64,000 nt of DNA from Flavimaribacter sediminis (GTDB lineage Bacteria; Pseudomonadota; Alphaproteobacteria; Rhizobiales; Rhizobiaceae). The translations under genes and the position numbers were made by a program. Of the stretch, positions 8,817-17,470 are shown in pieces (position 1 is the stretch's first letter; every line of letters begins with the position of its first letter). Below the pieces are notes generated by a model. It had not been told where the DNA came from and searched no databases. It saw only the letters and a program-made list of their open reading frames with translations. The stretch is taken from positions 372,001 to 436,000 of the forward strand of contig NZ_JAICBX010000003.1 of the NCBI RefSeq assembly GCF_019492055.1. Direction: 5' to 3'.

Positions 8817-9076
8817 TGCAGATCGGAGCAATCGAAGGCGCAACAAGGATCGTCGGAAAATCGCAGGGCTATATGGGTCTGCCGATCCGTGACGAGAAAA
8901 TTGATTGCAGCGTCAACGGCCCGAACACGCCCTCCATGACAACGGCGTGGCTTCCGACGCCTGCCGAGCTGGAAGCGCTGAACAACGGAGCAAGCGTCCA
9001 TATCCGCATCCTGGGAACCGTCCCGCCTCCGATGATGGTGGCAGTCGGCCCGGAGCCATCGGCGGAGGGCGTGTGA
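8816..9076 (+). CDS. Small conserved phage protein, 86 residues
   Basis: The segments GATRIVGKSQGYMGLPIRDE and TTAWLPTPAELEALNNGASV resemble a small protein seen near the neck genes of alphaproteobacterial siphophages. I know no function for it. The start overlaps the previous stop (TGATG) and the stop overlaps the next start. Strong translational coupling and a coherent composition support it as a real gene. Confidence 0.65.
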   Translation: MQIGAIEGATRIVGKSQGYMGLPIRDEKIDCSVNGPNTPSMTTAWLPTPAELEALNNGASVHIRILGTVPPPMMVAVGPEPSAEGV

Positions 9077-9516
9077 TGCCGGTGAAGTGGTACGGCAGGC
9101 AAGTCTCTGAAAAGATGCGCAAGGCGCAGATCCTCGGCGTCAACGCCACGATGGCGGCCTGTGTTACAGGCGCCAAGCGCAATCATCCGTGGAAGAACCG
9201 GACCGGCGTTCTGGAAGGCTCGATCGGTATCGCCGAACCGGCGTCCGCGCAAAGTACGGGCGGCGTGAAAGGCGTCTGGGGATCAAGAGACGCCGTTCAG
9301 GCTCTCATCCAGGAGGTCGGAGGCGTCATTCGCCCTGTGCGCAAACAGGCGCTCAAGTTCCAGCTCGAGGACGGAACGTTCATCGTCACGAAGAAAGTGA
9401 CGATCCCGGCGCGGCCTTATCTCAGGCCGGAGGCCGACAAGGAGTATCCGAAGCTCACCAAGCGCATCCGAAGGGTTTTCGAAAGCTCGACGGCGACGAC
9501 GGGAGGGCGGCGATGA
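9076..9516 (+). CDS. HK97 gp10-like tail-neck protein
   Basis: The 146-residue product begins with a basic helix (WYGRQVSEKMRKAQILGVNA). It continues with KNRTGVLEGSI, a phrase typical of gp10-like proteins, and ends with IPARPYLRPEADKEYPKLTK. The R-P-Y/F-L-R-P element near the end is a hallmark of this family. These proteins act at the head-tail interface or tail completion. The ATG at 9076 is chosen because it overlaps the previous stop; an upstream extension exists but lies inside the neighbouring gene. Confidence 0.75.
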   Translation: MPVKWYGRQVSEKMRKAQILGVNATMAACVTGAKRNHPWKNRTGVLEGSIGIAEPASAQSTGGVKGVWGSRDAVQALIQEVGGVIRPVRKQALKFQLEDGTFIVTKKVTIPARPYLRPEADKEYPKLTKRIRRVFESSTATTGGRR

Positions 9517-9935
9517 ACGTGCCCGATATCATCGCGGCGATGGTGGCGCTGCTCAAGGCCGACTCTGGCGTGACCGCACTCGTCGGCTTGCGGGTGTTCG
9601 GCCTGGAACTACCGCGTGAGGAAGTGGACGACATGCCGCGCAAAGGCGTGATCCTTCGTCCATCCGGAGGCGTGTCAGCCCAGGGCGGATATCTCGAACT
9701 GACGGCCGACCGCATCGATGCGATCAGCTGGGGCGAGACGCCCTATCAGGCAAGCATTGTCTCGCTGGCCGTGCTGGTAGCGCTCAAACGCCTCCGGCGT
9801 CGGGTGATTTCCGGCGTGCTGATCCATTCGGCCGAGGAGGCAGGCGGCCGTCTTCCCATCCGCGATGCCGAAACAGACTGGCCTGCAATGACGCAGGCCT
9901 TCCAGGTTCTCTACGCGCTCAAGGCGGCGGCGTAG
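9513..9935 (+). CDS. Tail terminator or completion protein (gp17-like)
   Basis: The 140-residue product starts with a short helix (NVPDIIAAMVALLKADSGVT) and has an alternating alpha/beta pattern, as in tail terminator proteins that cap the tube. It overlaps the gp10-like gene by 4 bp and is followed by the tail tube gene, the position usual for the terminator. No enzyme motif is present. The call is mainly positional. Confidence 0.6.
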   Translation: MNVPDIIAAMVALLKADSGVTALVGLRVFGLELPREEVDDMPRKGVILRPSGGVSAQGGYLELTADRIDAISWGETPYQASIVSLAVLVALKRLRRRVISGVLIHSAEEAGGRLPIRDAETDWPAMTQAFQVLYALKAAA

Positions 9936-9954
9936 GCAAGCAAAGGAGCAGACA

Positions 9955-10554
9955 ATGGAACCCTATGAAATCATCGCCGCGCCCTTCACCGTCTGGTTCG
10001 CGCCGGTCGGCGAGGCCTTTCCGACATTCGACGCGGACCCGGCCGGAAACTGGGCGAAGATCGGAACGTCCGGCGACGAGAACTATTCCGAGGACGGCGT
10101 GACCGTCGTCCATTCCCAAACGACCGAAAAGACGCGGGTGCTGGGCACAACCGGACCAAGGAAAGCGTTTCGAACCCAAGAGGACATGATGGTCCGCTTC
10201 ACACTGTTCGACATGACGCTCGAGAATTACAAGCACGCGCTCAACGGCAACCCGGTGACGACGACGGCTGCCGGATCAGGAACAGCCGGTTTCAAGAAAA
10301 TCGGGCTTCGACAGGGGCTGGAAGTGTCCACGATGGCATTGCTTGTTCGCGGCAATGCGTCGGCTTATGGCCCGGACTGGAAAGCACAGTTCGAAGTGCC
10401 GCGCTGTTTTCAGTCCGGATCGCCCGAACAGGTCTTCCGCAAGGGACTGCCTGCCGGCCTGGCGCTCGCATTCGACGCGCTCGAAGACTCGTCCGCAGCA
10501 TCGGCGGACGAACGGTTCGGCCGTCTCAAGATCCAGCATCAGACGGCGCTCTGA
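9955..10554 (+). CDS. Major tail tube protein
   Basis: The 199-residue, beta-rich product has a segment EDGVTVVHSQTTEKTRVLGT and ends before the tail chaperone genes, as the major tail protein does in siphophages. Hexamers of such proteins stack to form the tube. An AAGGAGCAG ribosome site lies before the ATG. The stop overlaps the next small gene by TGATG. Confidence 0.65.
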   Translation: MEPYEIIAAPFTVWFAPVGEAFPTFDADPAGNWAKIGTSGDENYSEDGVTVVHSQTTEKTRVLGTTGPRKAFRTQEDMMVRFTLFDMTLENYKHALNGNPVTTTAAGSGTAGFKKIGLRQGLEVSTMALLVRGNASAYGPDWKAQFEVPRCFQSGSPEQVFRKGLPAGLALAFDALEDSSAASADERFGRLKIQHQTAL

Positions 10555-10772
10555 TGAACGGCGCCGCGCTTCTCGCAGAGCACCGACGGCTCGACAGCCA
10601 GGCGAAAACGCACAAGCGCGAGGCGGACCGTCACCGCAAGGCGGCCCGCGCGGCGCGCGCCAAGCAGGCGGAGATTGAGGCCCGGTGCAAGGCGCTGGGC
10701 ATCGCCGTCACTTTTTCACCAGGCGAAGGAGACATCCATGGCCGACACGGAAACGCAGGGTCCGCTGCTTGA
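10554..10772 (+). CDS. Small basic phage protein between tail tube and chaperone
   Basis: The 72-residue frame begins at a TGATG overlap with the tail tube stop and runs 35 bp into the following gene. The first 50 residues form a charged helix (AEHRRLDSQAKTHKREADRH), and the last part is read only because of the overlap. Coupling and composition suggest translation. The function is unknown. Confidence 0.5.
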   Translation: MNGAALLAEHRRLDSQAKTHKREADRHRKAARAARAKQAEIEARCKALGIAVTFSPGEGDIHGRHGNAGSAA

Positions 10773-11193
10773 CCTCAACACGCTGATCGAGCGGCCGACG
10801 ATCAGGATCGACGGCAAAGCTTACGAGATCCTGTCGCCGGAAGAACTTTCGATCCTCGACAGCCAGCGCTTCGAGCGATGGGGCCGAAAGATCGAGGCGC
10901 TTGCAAAGACCGCCAACGAGAACGACGACGACGCGGACGAGCTCACCACGCTGATCGACACCGTGACCAGCAAGATCGCGATCGGCGTTCCGGAAGACGT
11001 TCGCGCGAGGCTCACCAATGCGCACAAGGATCAGGTGATCTCGGTTTTTACCGGGCTCCTGCTCGGCGGTCAGGCCGCCGCGGCGGGAGCAGCTCTCAGA
11101 CTATTGATTGGGGAGACCTCGTCCCCCGTCTCCAACGTTTCTTCGGCGGCGCGCCAGGCTGGTGGCTCGAAGAAGCGCCAGCCGGCCTCGTAA
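10738..11193 (+). CDS. Tail assembly chaperone, G-like upstream product
   Basis: The 151-residue product begins MADTETQGPLLDLNTL after a GAAGGAGA ribosome site. It sits between the tail tube and the tape measure gene, where siphophages encode the G/GT chaperone pair that coats the tape measure during tail assembly. The C-terminal quarter (VSSAARQAGGSKKRQPAS) is low-complexity, as often seen where a fraction of ribosomes leaves the frame. A second frame covering the T-like domain overlaps its 3' end. Confidence 0.6.
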   Translation: MADTETQGPLLDLNTLIERPTIRIDGKAYEILSPEELSILDSQRFERWGRKIEALAKTANENDDDADELTTLIDTVTSKIAIGVPEDVRARLTNAHKDQVISVFTGLLLGGQAAAAGAALRLLIGETSSPVSNVSSAARQAGGSKKRQPAS

Positions 11194-11432
11194 GGGCCTA
11201 TGTCGCCATGCTGAACCGTCTCCAGGCAGAAGAGCAGCTCTCCGCGATCCAGGCGACGGCGATCGGCGGCGGACATCTGACGAAACGCGACACGATGAAA
11301 GCGCTCGGCAATCTCCGACGCCGCGCGACGGGCGACACCGAAAAAGCAACGGCCGCCAATCCGGCCGTGCTGGCGGCGATGGGCATCGCCGTCGTCGAGA
11401 CGCCGCGCGCTCAGGAGAACGGCAATGGCTGA
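11121..11432 (+). CDS. T-like tail chaperone segment in the -1 frame
   Basis: In the -1 frame relative to the G-like gene, the sequence reads DLVPRLQRFFGGAP, then LVRAYVAMLNRLQAEEQLSA and a charged end. This pattern is typical of the second chaperone domain before the tape measure gene. No good ribosome site precedes an internal start, so it is probably made as a G-T fusion by a -1 shift. The start given is only the area of a five-C run (11123-11127); no canonical slippery heptamer is evident. Its stop overlaps the tape measure start. Confidence 0.5.
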   Translation, partial: VPRLQRFFGGAPGWWLEEAPAGLVRAYVAMLNRLQAEEQLSAIQATAIGGGHLTKRDTMKALGNLRRRATGDTEKATAANPAVLAAMGIAVVETPRAQENGNG

Positions 11433-13341
11433 ACGGCTGGGCGAAGCGCTACTCGAACTGCGGACCGACGATCGCGGCCTCAACCAGGGCGTCGACCAGG
11501 CGGAGCGCAAGGCAAAGGGCCTTGGCGCGACCTTCGACAATGTGGGCGGAAAGGCTCTGGCCCTCGGAAGAAGCCTGGCCCTTGCTGGCACCGTCGCCGC
11601 AGCCGGCCTGGCTGGCATCGTCAGCACCGTCCGCGATGTGGCGCGCGGGATCGCCGAAACCGCAGACCAGGCGCGCATTGCGGGCATCAATGTCGAGGCC
11701 TTCCAGGAACTGAAATACGTCGCCGAGCAGAGCCGCATCGGCGTTGACGCGCTGACCGACGGGATCAAGGAGCTCAATCTCCGCGCCGACGAGTTCATCA
11801 CCACGGGAACGGGATCCGCCGCGGAAGCCTTCCAGCGTCTCGGTTACAACGCGCAGACCTTGAGGGAAAAGCTCAAGGATCCGTCCGCGCTGTTTTCCGA
11901 AATCATCGGCAAGCTCGGCGATCTCAACAAGGCGGCGCAGATCCGTGTCGCCGACGAAATCTTCGGCGGAACCGGCGGCGAACGGTTTGTCCAGCTTGTC
12001 GAACAAGGCGAACAGGGCATTCGCGACCAGATCCAGGCCGCGCGCGATCTCGGCATCGTCATGGACGAGGACCTGGTCAGGAAGGCCGAGGAACTCGACC
12101 GGCAGTTCAACGTGGTTGCAACCACGGTCGGCACGGCGTTGAAACGGGCGATCGTGGAGGCTGCCTCGGCCCTTGGACTGTTCCTTGACCAGTTCCGGGA
12201 GTTCAAGAACCAGTCCGACGTGTCGCTCGACGAGCGACTGGCCGAGATCGGCATGGAGCGGCTCAATCTGGAAAACCAGATCCTCGAGCTGCGCGAGCGG
12301 CAAGCGAATATCACCGGCGTGCTGGCGCAGGCCGAGCAACGTCAGCTCGAAGGCCAGATCAAGCAGCTCGAAGACCGTCGCGCGGCGCTCGGCCAGGACG
12401 AGGAATCGATTCTTGCAATCATCGACAGCCGCAACACGCCGCCTCCGGCAACGTCATCGCCCCTGCCTTCCGAAGGTTTCGCAGTCCCCACGAAAAGCAA
12501 AAGCAAGAACAGCGGAAAGACCCCGCAGGAGGAATATGACGATCTGATCGCCACGGCGCTGATCTTCATCGAGACTCAGAAGATCGAGCAACAGGCGCTC
12601 GGCATGACGGAGCAAGCCGCCAACGCGCTGCGCTACGAGCAGGAGCTGCTGAACGAGGCGAAGCGCGCGGACATCGAACTTACTCCGGAACAGGCGCAGG
12701 AGCTGGCCGGTCTTGCCCAGCAGATGGCGGCGGCCGAAGCCGCGACCGGCGCGCTGTCGGACGGCATCGAGTTCCGCAGCGAAGTGTTTCGCGGCTTCTT
12801 CTCAGACCTCAGGTCCGGCCTGCAGGAAGGCAAGAGCTTCTGGGAAAGCTTCCGGGACGCCGGCCTCAACGCTCTCCAAAAGATCGCCGACAAGATCTTC
12901 GATCAGATGCTTGACGCCCTCGACCAGTTGAACGGATCCCTGTCCAGTCTCGGATCCGGCGCGGGCAGCGGCGGCGGCGGGCTTCTCGGCGGCATCGGCA
13001 GCGCGATCGTCGGGATCTTCTCCGGCTTCTTCGCCGATGGCGGGCTCATCCCGGCCGGCACTTTCGGCATTGTCGGCGAGAAGGGTCCTGAGCCGGTGAT
13101 CGGCACGTCGCGCGGCGCGGCCGTGCTTCCCAATTCCTCGCTGCGATCGGCGTCGGCGGGCCGCACGGAGATCGTCGTCGGCTTCGACATGGACAGCTTC
13201 GGCAACATCGTGCCGGCGATGCAGAGCATCTCGCAGGAGGGAATCGCCGGGGCCGCCCCAGCGATCATGGGCGGAGCCGTCCAGCAGACCAACCGGAACC
13301 TCAGCCAGATGATGGCCGAGAAACAGAGGCGTCAGCAATGA
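11425..13341 (+). CDS. Tail tape measure protein
   Basis: The 638-residue product sets tail length. The N-terminal part has repeated heptad-like helices (LDQGVDQ/AERKAKGLG type), followed by an Ala/Gly-rich hydrophobic segment at about 40-75, a central charged coiled coil (about 270-330) and a Gly-rich C-terminal part with a FFADGGLIPAGTFGIVGEKG segment. The latter is very common at the C-terminus of siphophage tape measures. It overlaps the T-like frame at its start and the next tail gene by 4 bp. Confidence 0.85.
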   Translation: MAERLGEALLELRTDDRGLNQGVDQAERKAKGLGATFDNVGGKALALGRSLALAGTVAAAGLAGIVSTVRDVARGIAETADQARIAGINVEAFQELKYVAEQSRIGVDALTDGIKELNLRADEFITTGTGSAAEAFQRLGYNAQTLREKLKDPSALFSEIIGKLGDLNKAAQIRVADEIFGGTGGERFVQLVEQGEQGIRDQIQAARDLGIVMDEDLVRKAEELDRQFNVVATTVGTALKRAIVEAASALGLFLDQFREFKNQSDVSLDERLAEIGMERLNLENQILELRERQANITGVLAQAEQRQLEGQIKQLEDRRAALGQDEESILAIIDSRNTPPPATSSPLPSEGFAVPTKSKSKNSGKTPQEEYDDLIATALIFIETQKIEQQALGMTEQAANALRYEQELLNEAKRADIELTPEQAQELAGLAQQMAAAEAATGALSDGIEFRSEVFRGFFSDLRSGLQEGKSFWESFRDAGLNALQKIADKIFDQMLDALDQLNGSLSSLGSGAGSGGGGLLGGIGSAIVGIFSGFFADGGLIPAGTFGIVGEKGPEPVIGTSRGAAVLPNSSLRSASAGRTEIVVGFDMDSFGNIVPAMQSISQEGIAGAAPAIMGGAVQQTNRNLSQMMAEKQRRQQ

Positions 13342-14036
13342 CAGTCCCCGTCTGGCCCCTCGCCGTTCTGAATTCGGAAGCCGCGACGCTGCCGCGCCTG
13401 GCGCCGCGTTCGCTTTCCGGCGGCGCATCGATTTCCGGACGCACACAGGTGGTTGCAAGCGACGCCGGCGTGTGGGTCGCGACGCTTTCGAGCATTCCCG
13501 TCACGGACCGGGACGAGGTGCTCGCCTGGCGCGCGATCGAGGCCTATTGCGACGGCCGGCTGAACGCGATCGACGTGCCGCTGCCGGACTATGAGCAGGC
13601 CTATGCGCCCTTCGGCGCGGATCTGAGCTACGAGGCGCTGTTCGCACCTGTGTCGCACGGCGACGGATCCTACTTCTCGGACGGCAGCGGCTATGTCAGC
13701 AGCGTGATTGACGTGACGGCCGGCGGCGACCTGGCGCTCGGCGCGACATCGATGACGGCCGTCGTCACCTATGCGCCGCGGCTGCAACCGGGACAGGTGT
13801 TTTCCTTCGACCATACGAACAAGGGGCCGCGCTGGTATCAGGTCAAATCCTGGGACACTGAGACCTCGGCCATGACGTTCCGCCCGCCGCTGCGCGAGGC
13901 GGTGACGAGCGGCGCGACGCTCAACTTCGACCGGCCGACCTGCCGCATGCGTCTTCGATCCGACGACGCGATGCGGCTCGATCTCCGGCAACCGGCGTGG
14001 GGCAACCCTTCAGTCGAATTCATAGAGGATCTGTGA
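13338..14036 (+). CDS. Minor tail (tip) protein
   Basis: The 232-residue product is beta-rich with no catalytic motif. It follows the tape measure gene with a 4-bp overlap and ends in a TGATG overlap with the next tail gene. This is the place of the distal tail or tip components in lambda-like tails. The N-terminal segment VWPLAVLNSEAATLPR and the later FSFDHTNKGPRWYQVKSWD look like surface-exposed beta domains. The specific role is not determined. Confidence 0.6.
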   Translation: MTVPVWPLAVLNSEAATLPRLAPRSLSGGASISGRTQVVASDAGVWVATLSSIPVTDRDEVLAWRAIEAYCDGRLNAIDVPLPDYEQAYAPFGADLSYEALFAPVSHGDGSYFSDGSGYVSSVIDVTAGGDLALGATSMTAVVTYAPRLQPGQVFSFDHTNKGPRWYQVKSWDTETSAMTFRPPLREAVTSGATLNFDRPTCRMRLRSDDAMRLDLRQPAWGNPSVEFIEDL

Positions 14037-14629
14037 TGGTGGATTTCTTCAGCCCGGAAGAGATAGAGGCAATGGAACAGACCGTGGTGCGCTGCGCGCT
14101 GCTGGTGAAGTTCGATTTTCTCTCGGAAACCGTACGCGTCTGGAACGGCGAGCGCGATCTCGTCGCAGGCGGCCAGACCTGGACGCCGCTCTACGGCACC
14201 GGCCAGGTCAACAATATCGAGTTTTCCGGAGAGGCGGTGTCGGACCGCTTCGATCTGTCGATCCACGCCGTGCCAGGCGTGGAGCCGGACATCTTCGCAA
14301 AGGCGCTCGCCGAAACGGAAGAAGCCGAAGGCCGGGTGGTGACCGTGTACTTCCTGCTGATGGACGAGGAGTGGCAGAGCTACGGCGCGCCTGTCGGCGT
14401 CAAGTGGGGCTATATGCGCAAACCCCGCGTGACCTGGACAAACCACGATGAGGAGAGCGGCGGCGTGCGCCGGATCAGTATCGGCGCGGAGAACATCTGG
14501 TACAACCGCTCTCTGCCGCCGGCCGGCCGCTATACCGACGCCGACCAGCAGGCGCGCTCGCCCGGGGATCTGATCTGCCAGTTCGTTCCGTCGCTGCGGA
14601 ACAAGAACTTCACCTATCCGGACTACTGA
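14036..14629 (+). CDS. Minor tail (tip) protein
   Basis: The 197-residue product begins MVDFFSPEEIEAMEQTVV at the ATG overlapping the previous stop. A slightly longer frame starting upstream lies inside the neighbouring gene and is not preferred. Segments WNGERDLVAGGQTWTPLYG and ENIWYNRSLPPAGRYTDADQ resemble tail-tip proteins found before NlpC/P60-like genes in alphaproteobacterial phages. It is followed by a minus-strand gene that breaks the otherwise continuous operon. Confidence 0.6.
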   Translation: MVDFFSPEEIEAMEQTVVRCALLVKFDFLSETVRVWNGERDLVAGGQTWTPLYGTGQVNNIEFSGEAVSDRFDLSIHAVPGVEPDIFAKALAETEEAEGRVVTVYFLLMDEEWQSYGAPVGVKWGYMRKPRVTWTNHDEESGGVRRISIGAENIWYNRSLPPAGRYTDADQQARSPGDLICQFVPSLRNKNFTYPDY

Positions 14630-14680
14630 GGGAGAGCGATTTGAAACCGTATCAGCCGACCCCGCAAGACATCAAAAAAA

Positions 14681-14929
14681 TCATGTCGGGATTCCCAGAA
14701 GCCAAGAGGCCAAAACCTCGTAACGTGACGCGATGCGTTCGCCGTATTCTTGACCGCTGCCGTCTTCGGAGCCGGATCGTATGTCGTTTGCTGTCTTGAC
14801 CATGACATTCGCCGCTTCCTGCTGGGTGAGAACACCCTTGTTGACCAGTGCAGCGCACAGGTTGAACTGGCAGAACGCATTGGCTCCAAACATGATTGTT
14901 TGCGGGTCTTTCCATCCGTCGTCGCTCAT
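14681..14929 (-). CDS. Minus-strand moron-like gene inside the tail cluster, unknown function
   Basis: This 82-residue protein (MSDDGWKDPQTIMFGANAFC to ASWLLGIPT) is encoded against all its neighbours. A strong ribosome site, GAGGAGA, lies 7 bases before the ATG. The composition is that of a soluble, partly helical protein with two Cys residues and no signal peptide. Its placement as an autonomous unit between two tail genes fits the definition of a moron: a prophage gene expressed on its own, often for host benefit or superinfection exclusion. I know no homologue. Confidence 0.65.
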   Translation of the reverse strand: MSDDGWKDPQTIMFGANAFCQFNLCAALVNKGVLTQQEAANVMVKTANDIRSGSEDGSGQEYGERIASRYEVLASWLLGIPT

Positions 14930-14983
14930 TCAGCTTCTCCTCATCGTGTTGAAACGCCCGATAGTGCAGAAACAGGCGCGCAA

Positions 14984-15391
14984 ATGAAAGTTGCGGATTT
15001 CATCAGAAGCGAGATGGAGAGGCCGTTCGTCTGGGGCGAGACGGACTGCTGTTCGACCGCCGATCGCTGGGTGCGGATCCGCGCCGGCTTCTCGCCGCTC
15101 GAGCGCTACGGCCGGACGATCCGCAGCAGGCAGGACGCGCTGCGCTGGACAGGCGCCGACGCCAGCCGGCTGCAGTCGGCCGTTCTCGATGTCATGGGGA
15201 AAACCGGTTTTGCGATCGGGCAGGATCCGCAAGCCGGCGACGTGGGCCTTGTGACCGTCGACCGTATGCGCCGCCTGGCCATGGCGATCTTCGACGGCCG
15301 GATCTGGACCAGCCGCGACCCGGACGGGTTCATTTGCGCGAGCGCCAGATACACTCTCTGTTCGTGGAGGGTGCCGTGGCCGATCCGATAA
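14984..15391 (+). CDS. NlpC/P60-like or DUF6950-type tail protein
   Basis: The 135-residue product starts MKVADFIRSEMERPFVWGET. The pattern W-G-x-x-D-C (FVWGETDCCSTADRW) places a potential catalytic Cys at about residue 23, as in small phage NlpC/P60-like or DUF6950 proteins at the tail tip. These can open peptidoglycan during DNA entry. A clear His partner is not obvious, so activity is uncertain. The frame runs 16 bp past the chosen start of the next gene. Confidence 0.65.
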   Translation: MKVADFIRSEMERPFVWGETDCCSTADRWVRIRAGFSPLERYGRTIRSRQDALRWTGADASRLQSAVLDVMGKTGFAIGQDPQAGDVGLVTVDRMRRLAMAIFDGRIWTSRDPDGFICASARYTLCSWRVPWPIR

Positions 15392-17457
15392 CCTGGATCG
15401 CAACGATCGCAGCGGCCTCGCTCGCGACGACGACCGTTGCCGCAAACGCAATCTTCTGGGGCGTGACGGTCGCCGCCTATGCGGGTATCTCGGTAGGCCT
15501 GAGCTACGCCACCTCCCTGCTCACCCGACAGTCCGAACCGCGGCCGGAAGACGTGCAGCAGAGCACGCGACAGAACACGGCCGCGCGCATGCGCCACTAC
15601 GGCCGCGTCAAGGTCTCCGGCCCATGGCTGTTCGCCGCGACAAAACAGGGCTCCTTCCGCAAGGTCATTGCGCTGGCGCACGGCGAGATCGACGCGATCG
15701 AGCAATACTGGATCGACGACAACCAGGTGACGCTGAACGAGAGCGGATTCGTGCAGACCGACCCTTACCTGACGTCGCTGGGCGGATCGCGCTGCGTGAT
15801 CGGCTCTCGGCTCGGCGTCACGCCGCAGGCGCCGTTTGACACCCTCGTAGACGATTTTACCGCCTTTACGGAGGATCACCGCGGCGACGGGATTGCACTG
15901 CTCTACGCGGCGCAGCTCCCCGTCACCGAGGAAGACTACGCCGACATCTTCCCGAACGGGATCAACACGCTCTATCGCGTGGTGCTGCGCGGCGCGAAGA
16001 TCAAGAACCCGAAGACAGACGCGATTGTCTGGGACGACAACGGCACAAGCGTGTTCCGGGATTACATGATCAGTCCTGACGGCATGCGGCTTCCGGAAGC
16101 CGCGCTGACGACGCCCCAGGCGCAACAGGGCTGGGAGGACGCCTTCGATCGCAGCGCCGAGCCGGTGTCGCTGAAGGCCGGCGGCACCGAGGAGCGCTAT
16201 CGCCTCTGGGGCAGCTACTCGCTGCAGGAGCGGCCGGCCGACGTTGCCGCGCGTATGCTCCGCTGCATCGACGGGCGCATCGTGCCGACGCCGGACGGCG
16301 GCGTGACGCTGGACAACGCCGCCTGGGAAGAGCCGGACATTGTGCTCGACGAGGATTCGATCATCGACATCATCGAGCTGACCCGTGGCGTCGACCTCGA
16401 GCAGCGCCCGAACACGATCCGCGCGACCTTTCTCGATCCGGACGCCGACTATGCGACGGGCGACGCCGATCCCTGGGAGGATGCGGCCGACGTCGTCGCG
16501 CGCGGCGTGGAGCCGATCGATATCAGCTTTCCTATGGCGCCCAGCCACGGCCAGTGCCGTCGTCTGATGAAGAAGGACTGGTATCGCCGCAATCCCGAAT
16601 GGGCGGGACGCTTCACCGTCAATCTGAAGGGCCTGGCGCTGATCGCGAAACGCTACGTGCGAATTCAGCTCGCGACCTTCGGGATCGATCACGTCTTCCA
16701 GATCGAGCATCTCGAATTCAATATCGGCCAGGGCGGGATCCTGCTCGGCGTGGTGCTGGATGCGATCGCCATGCCCGCCGCGTCCGACGCCTGGTCTCCG
16801 GCAGCCGAGGAAGGTGACAAGCCGGTGACGACCGACATCGAGGAGAACACCTCCGTGCCGGTTCCGACCGGTTTCACCGTGACGATCGAGCGGATCGTCG
16901 CCGGCGGGCAGAACGTGCCCTATGCGCTTCTGGAATTCGACGAACCGCCGGCTGAATCGCTGAGCGTCAAGGCGGAATACAAGGCGACGGCCGACAGCGA
17001 GTGGATTCCGATTTCCGTCTCCAGCGGCGCGACGGAAGCTCAGAGCCCGAACCTGAGTGACGGCACCGAGTACGAGTTCCAGATCTGGCACGTCACCTCA
17101 CGCAACAGACCGAGCGACCGGACCGATCCAATCGTCATCACGCCGACGGCCGACGAGACCGCGCCCGATCCTGTAACGGGCGTGTCCGCGACGCCATCGA
17201 CCGGCGAAACGGCGCTTGAATGGACGACGCCGAACAACGGCAACTTCTCGCGCACCGTGATCCGCCGCAACACCGCCGACGACGAGGGAACCGCAACCGA
17301 GATCGGGATCTCGCCGGTCTACGGGCCGGCCTCGACGATCATGGACCTGGTCGATACCGGGCTCGCCGCCGACGACTACTACTACTGGATCTATGCCGCC
17401 AATGCCTCGGGCGTCGAATCGACGGCCGTGGCGACCGGCGTTGTGACCGTGACTTGA
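15376..17457 (+). CDS. Tail tip / host-specificity protein J-like, with fibronectin-type C-terminus
   Basis: The chosen start is GTG 15376, with the ribosome site GGAGGG five bases before it, giving 693 residues beginning with ADPITWIATIAAASLATTTV. An upstream start exists but lies further inside the neighbour. An N-terminal hydrophobic stretch (about 5-55) is followed by the long beta-rich body seen in gpJ-type proteins. Two fibronectin-III-like repeats follow at about 500-690, ending DDYYYWIYAANASGVES. This protein normally closes the tail tip and carries receptor recognition. The next gene encodes the spike. Confidence 0.75.
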   Translation: MADPITWIATIAAASLATTTVAANAIFWGVTVAAYAGISVGLSYATSLLTRQSEPRPEDVQQSTRQNTAARMRHYGRVKVSGPWLFAATKQGSFRKVIALAHGEIDAIEQYWIDDNQVTLNESGFVQTDPYLTSLGGSRCVIGSRLGVTPQAPFDTLVDDFTAFTEDHRGDGIALLYAAQLPVTEEDYADIFPNGINTLYRVVLRGAKIKNPKTDAIVWDDNGTSVFRDYMISPDGMRLPEAALTTPQAQQGWEDAFDRSAEPVSLKAGGTEERYRLWGSYSLQERPADVAARMLRCIDGRIVPTPDGGVTLDNAAWEEPDIVLDEDSIIDIIELTRGVDLEQRPNTIRATFLDPDADYATGDADPWEDAADVVARGVEPIDISFPMAPSHGQCRRLMKKDWYRRNPEWAGRFTVNLKGLALIAKRYVRIQLATFGIDHVFQIEHLEFNIGQGGILLGVVLDAIAMPAASDAWSPAAEEGDKPVTTDIEENTSVPVPTGFTVTIERIVAGGQNVPYALLEFDEPPAESLSVKAEYKATADSEWIPISVSSGATEAQSPNLSDGTEYEFQIWHVTSRNRPSDRTDPIVITPTADETAPDPVTGVSATPSTGETALEWTTPNNGNFSRTVIRRNTADDEGTATEIGISPVYGPASTIMDLVDTGLAADDYYYWIYAANASGVESTAVATGVVTVT

Positions 17458-17470
17458 AGGGGAATAACAG

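Noticed and set aside
15106-17091. A 661-codon open frame on the minus strand
   Set aside because: It is antisense to the J-like tail gene. The frame stays open because of GC-rich codon bias; its protein is Arg/Gly/Val-rich without domains.
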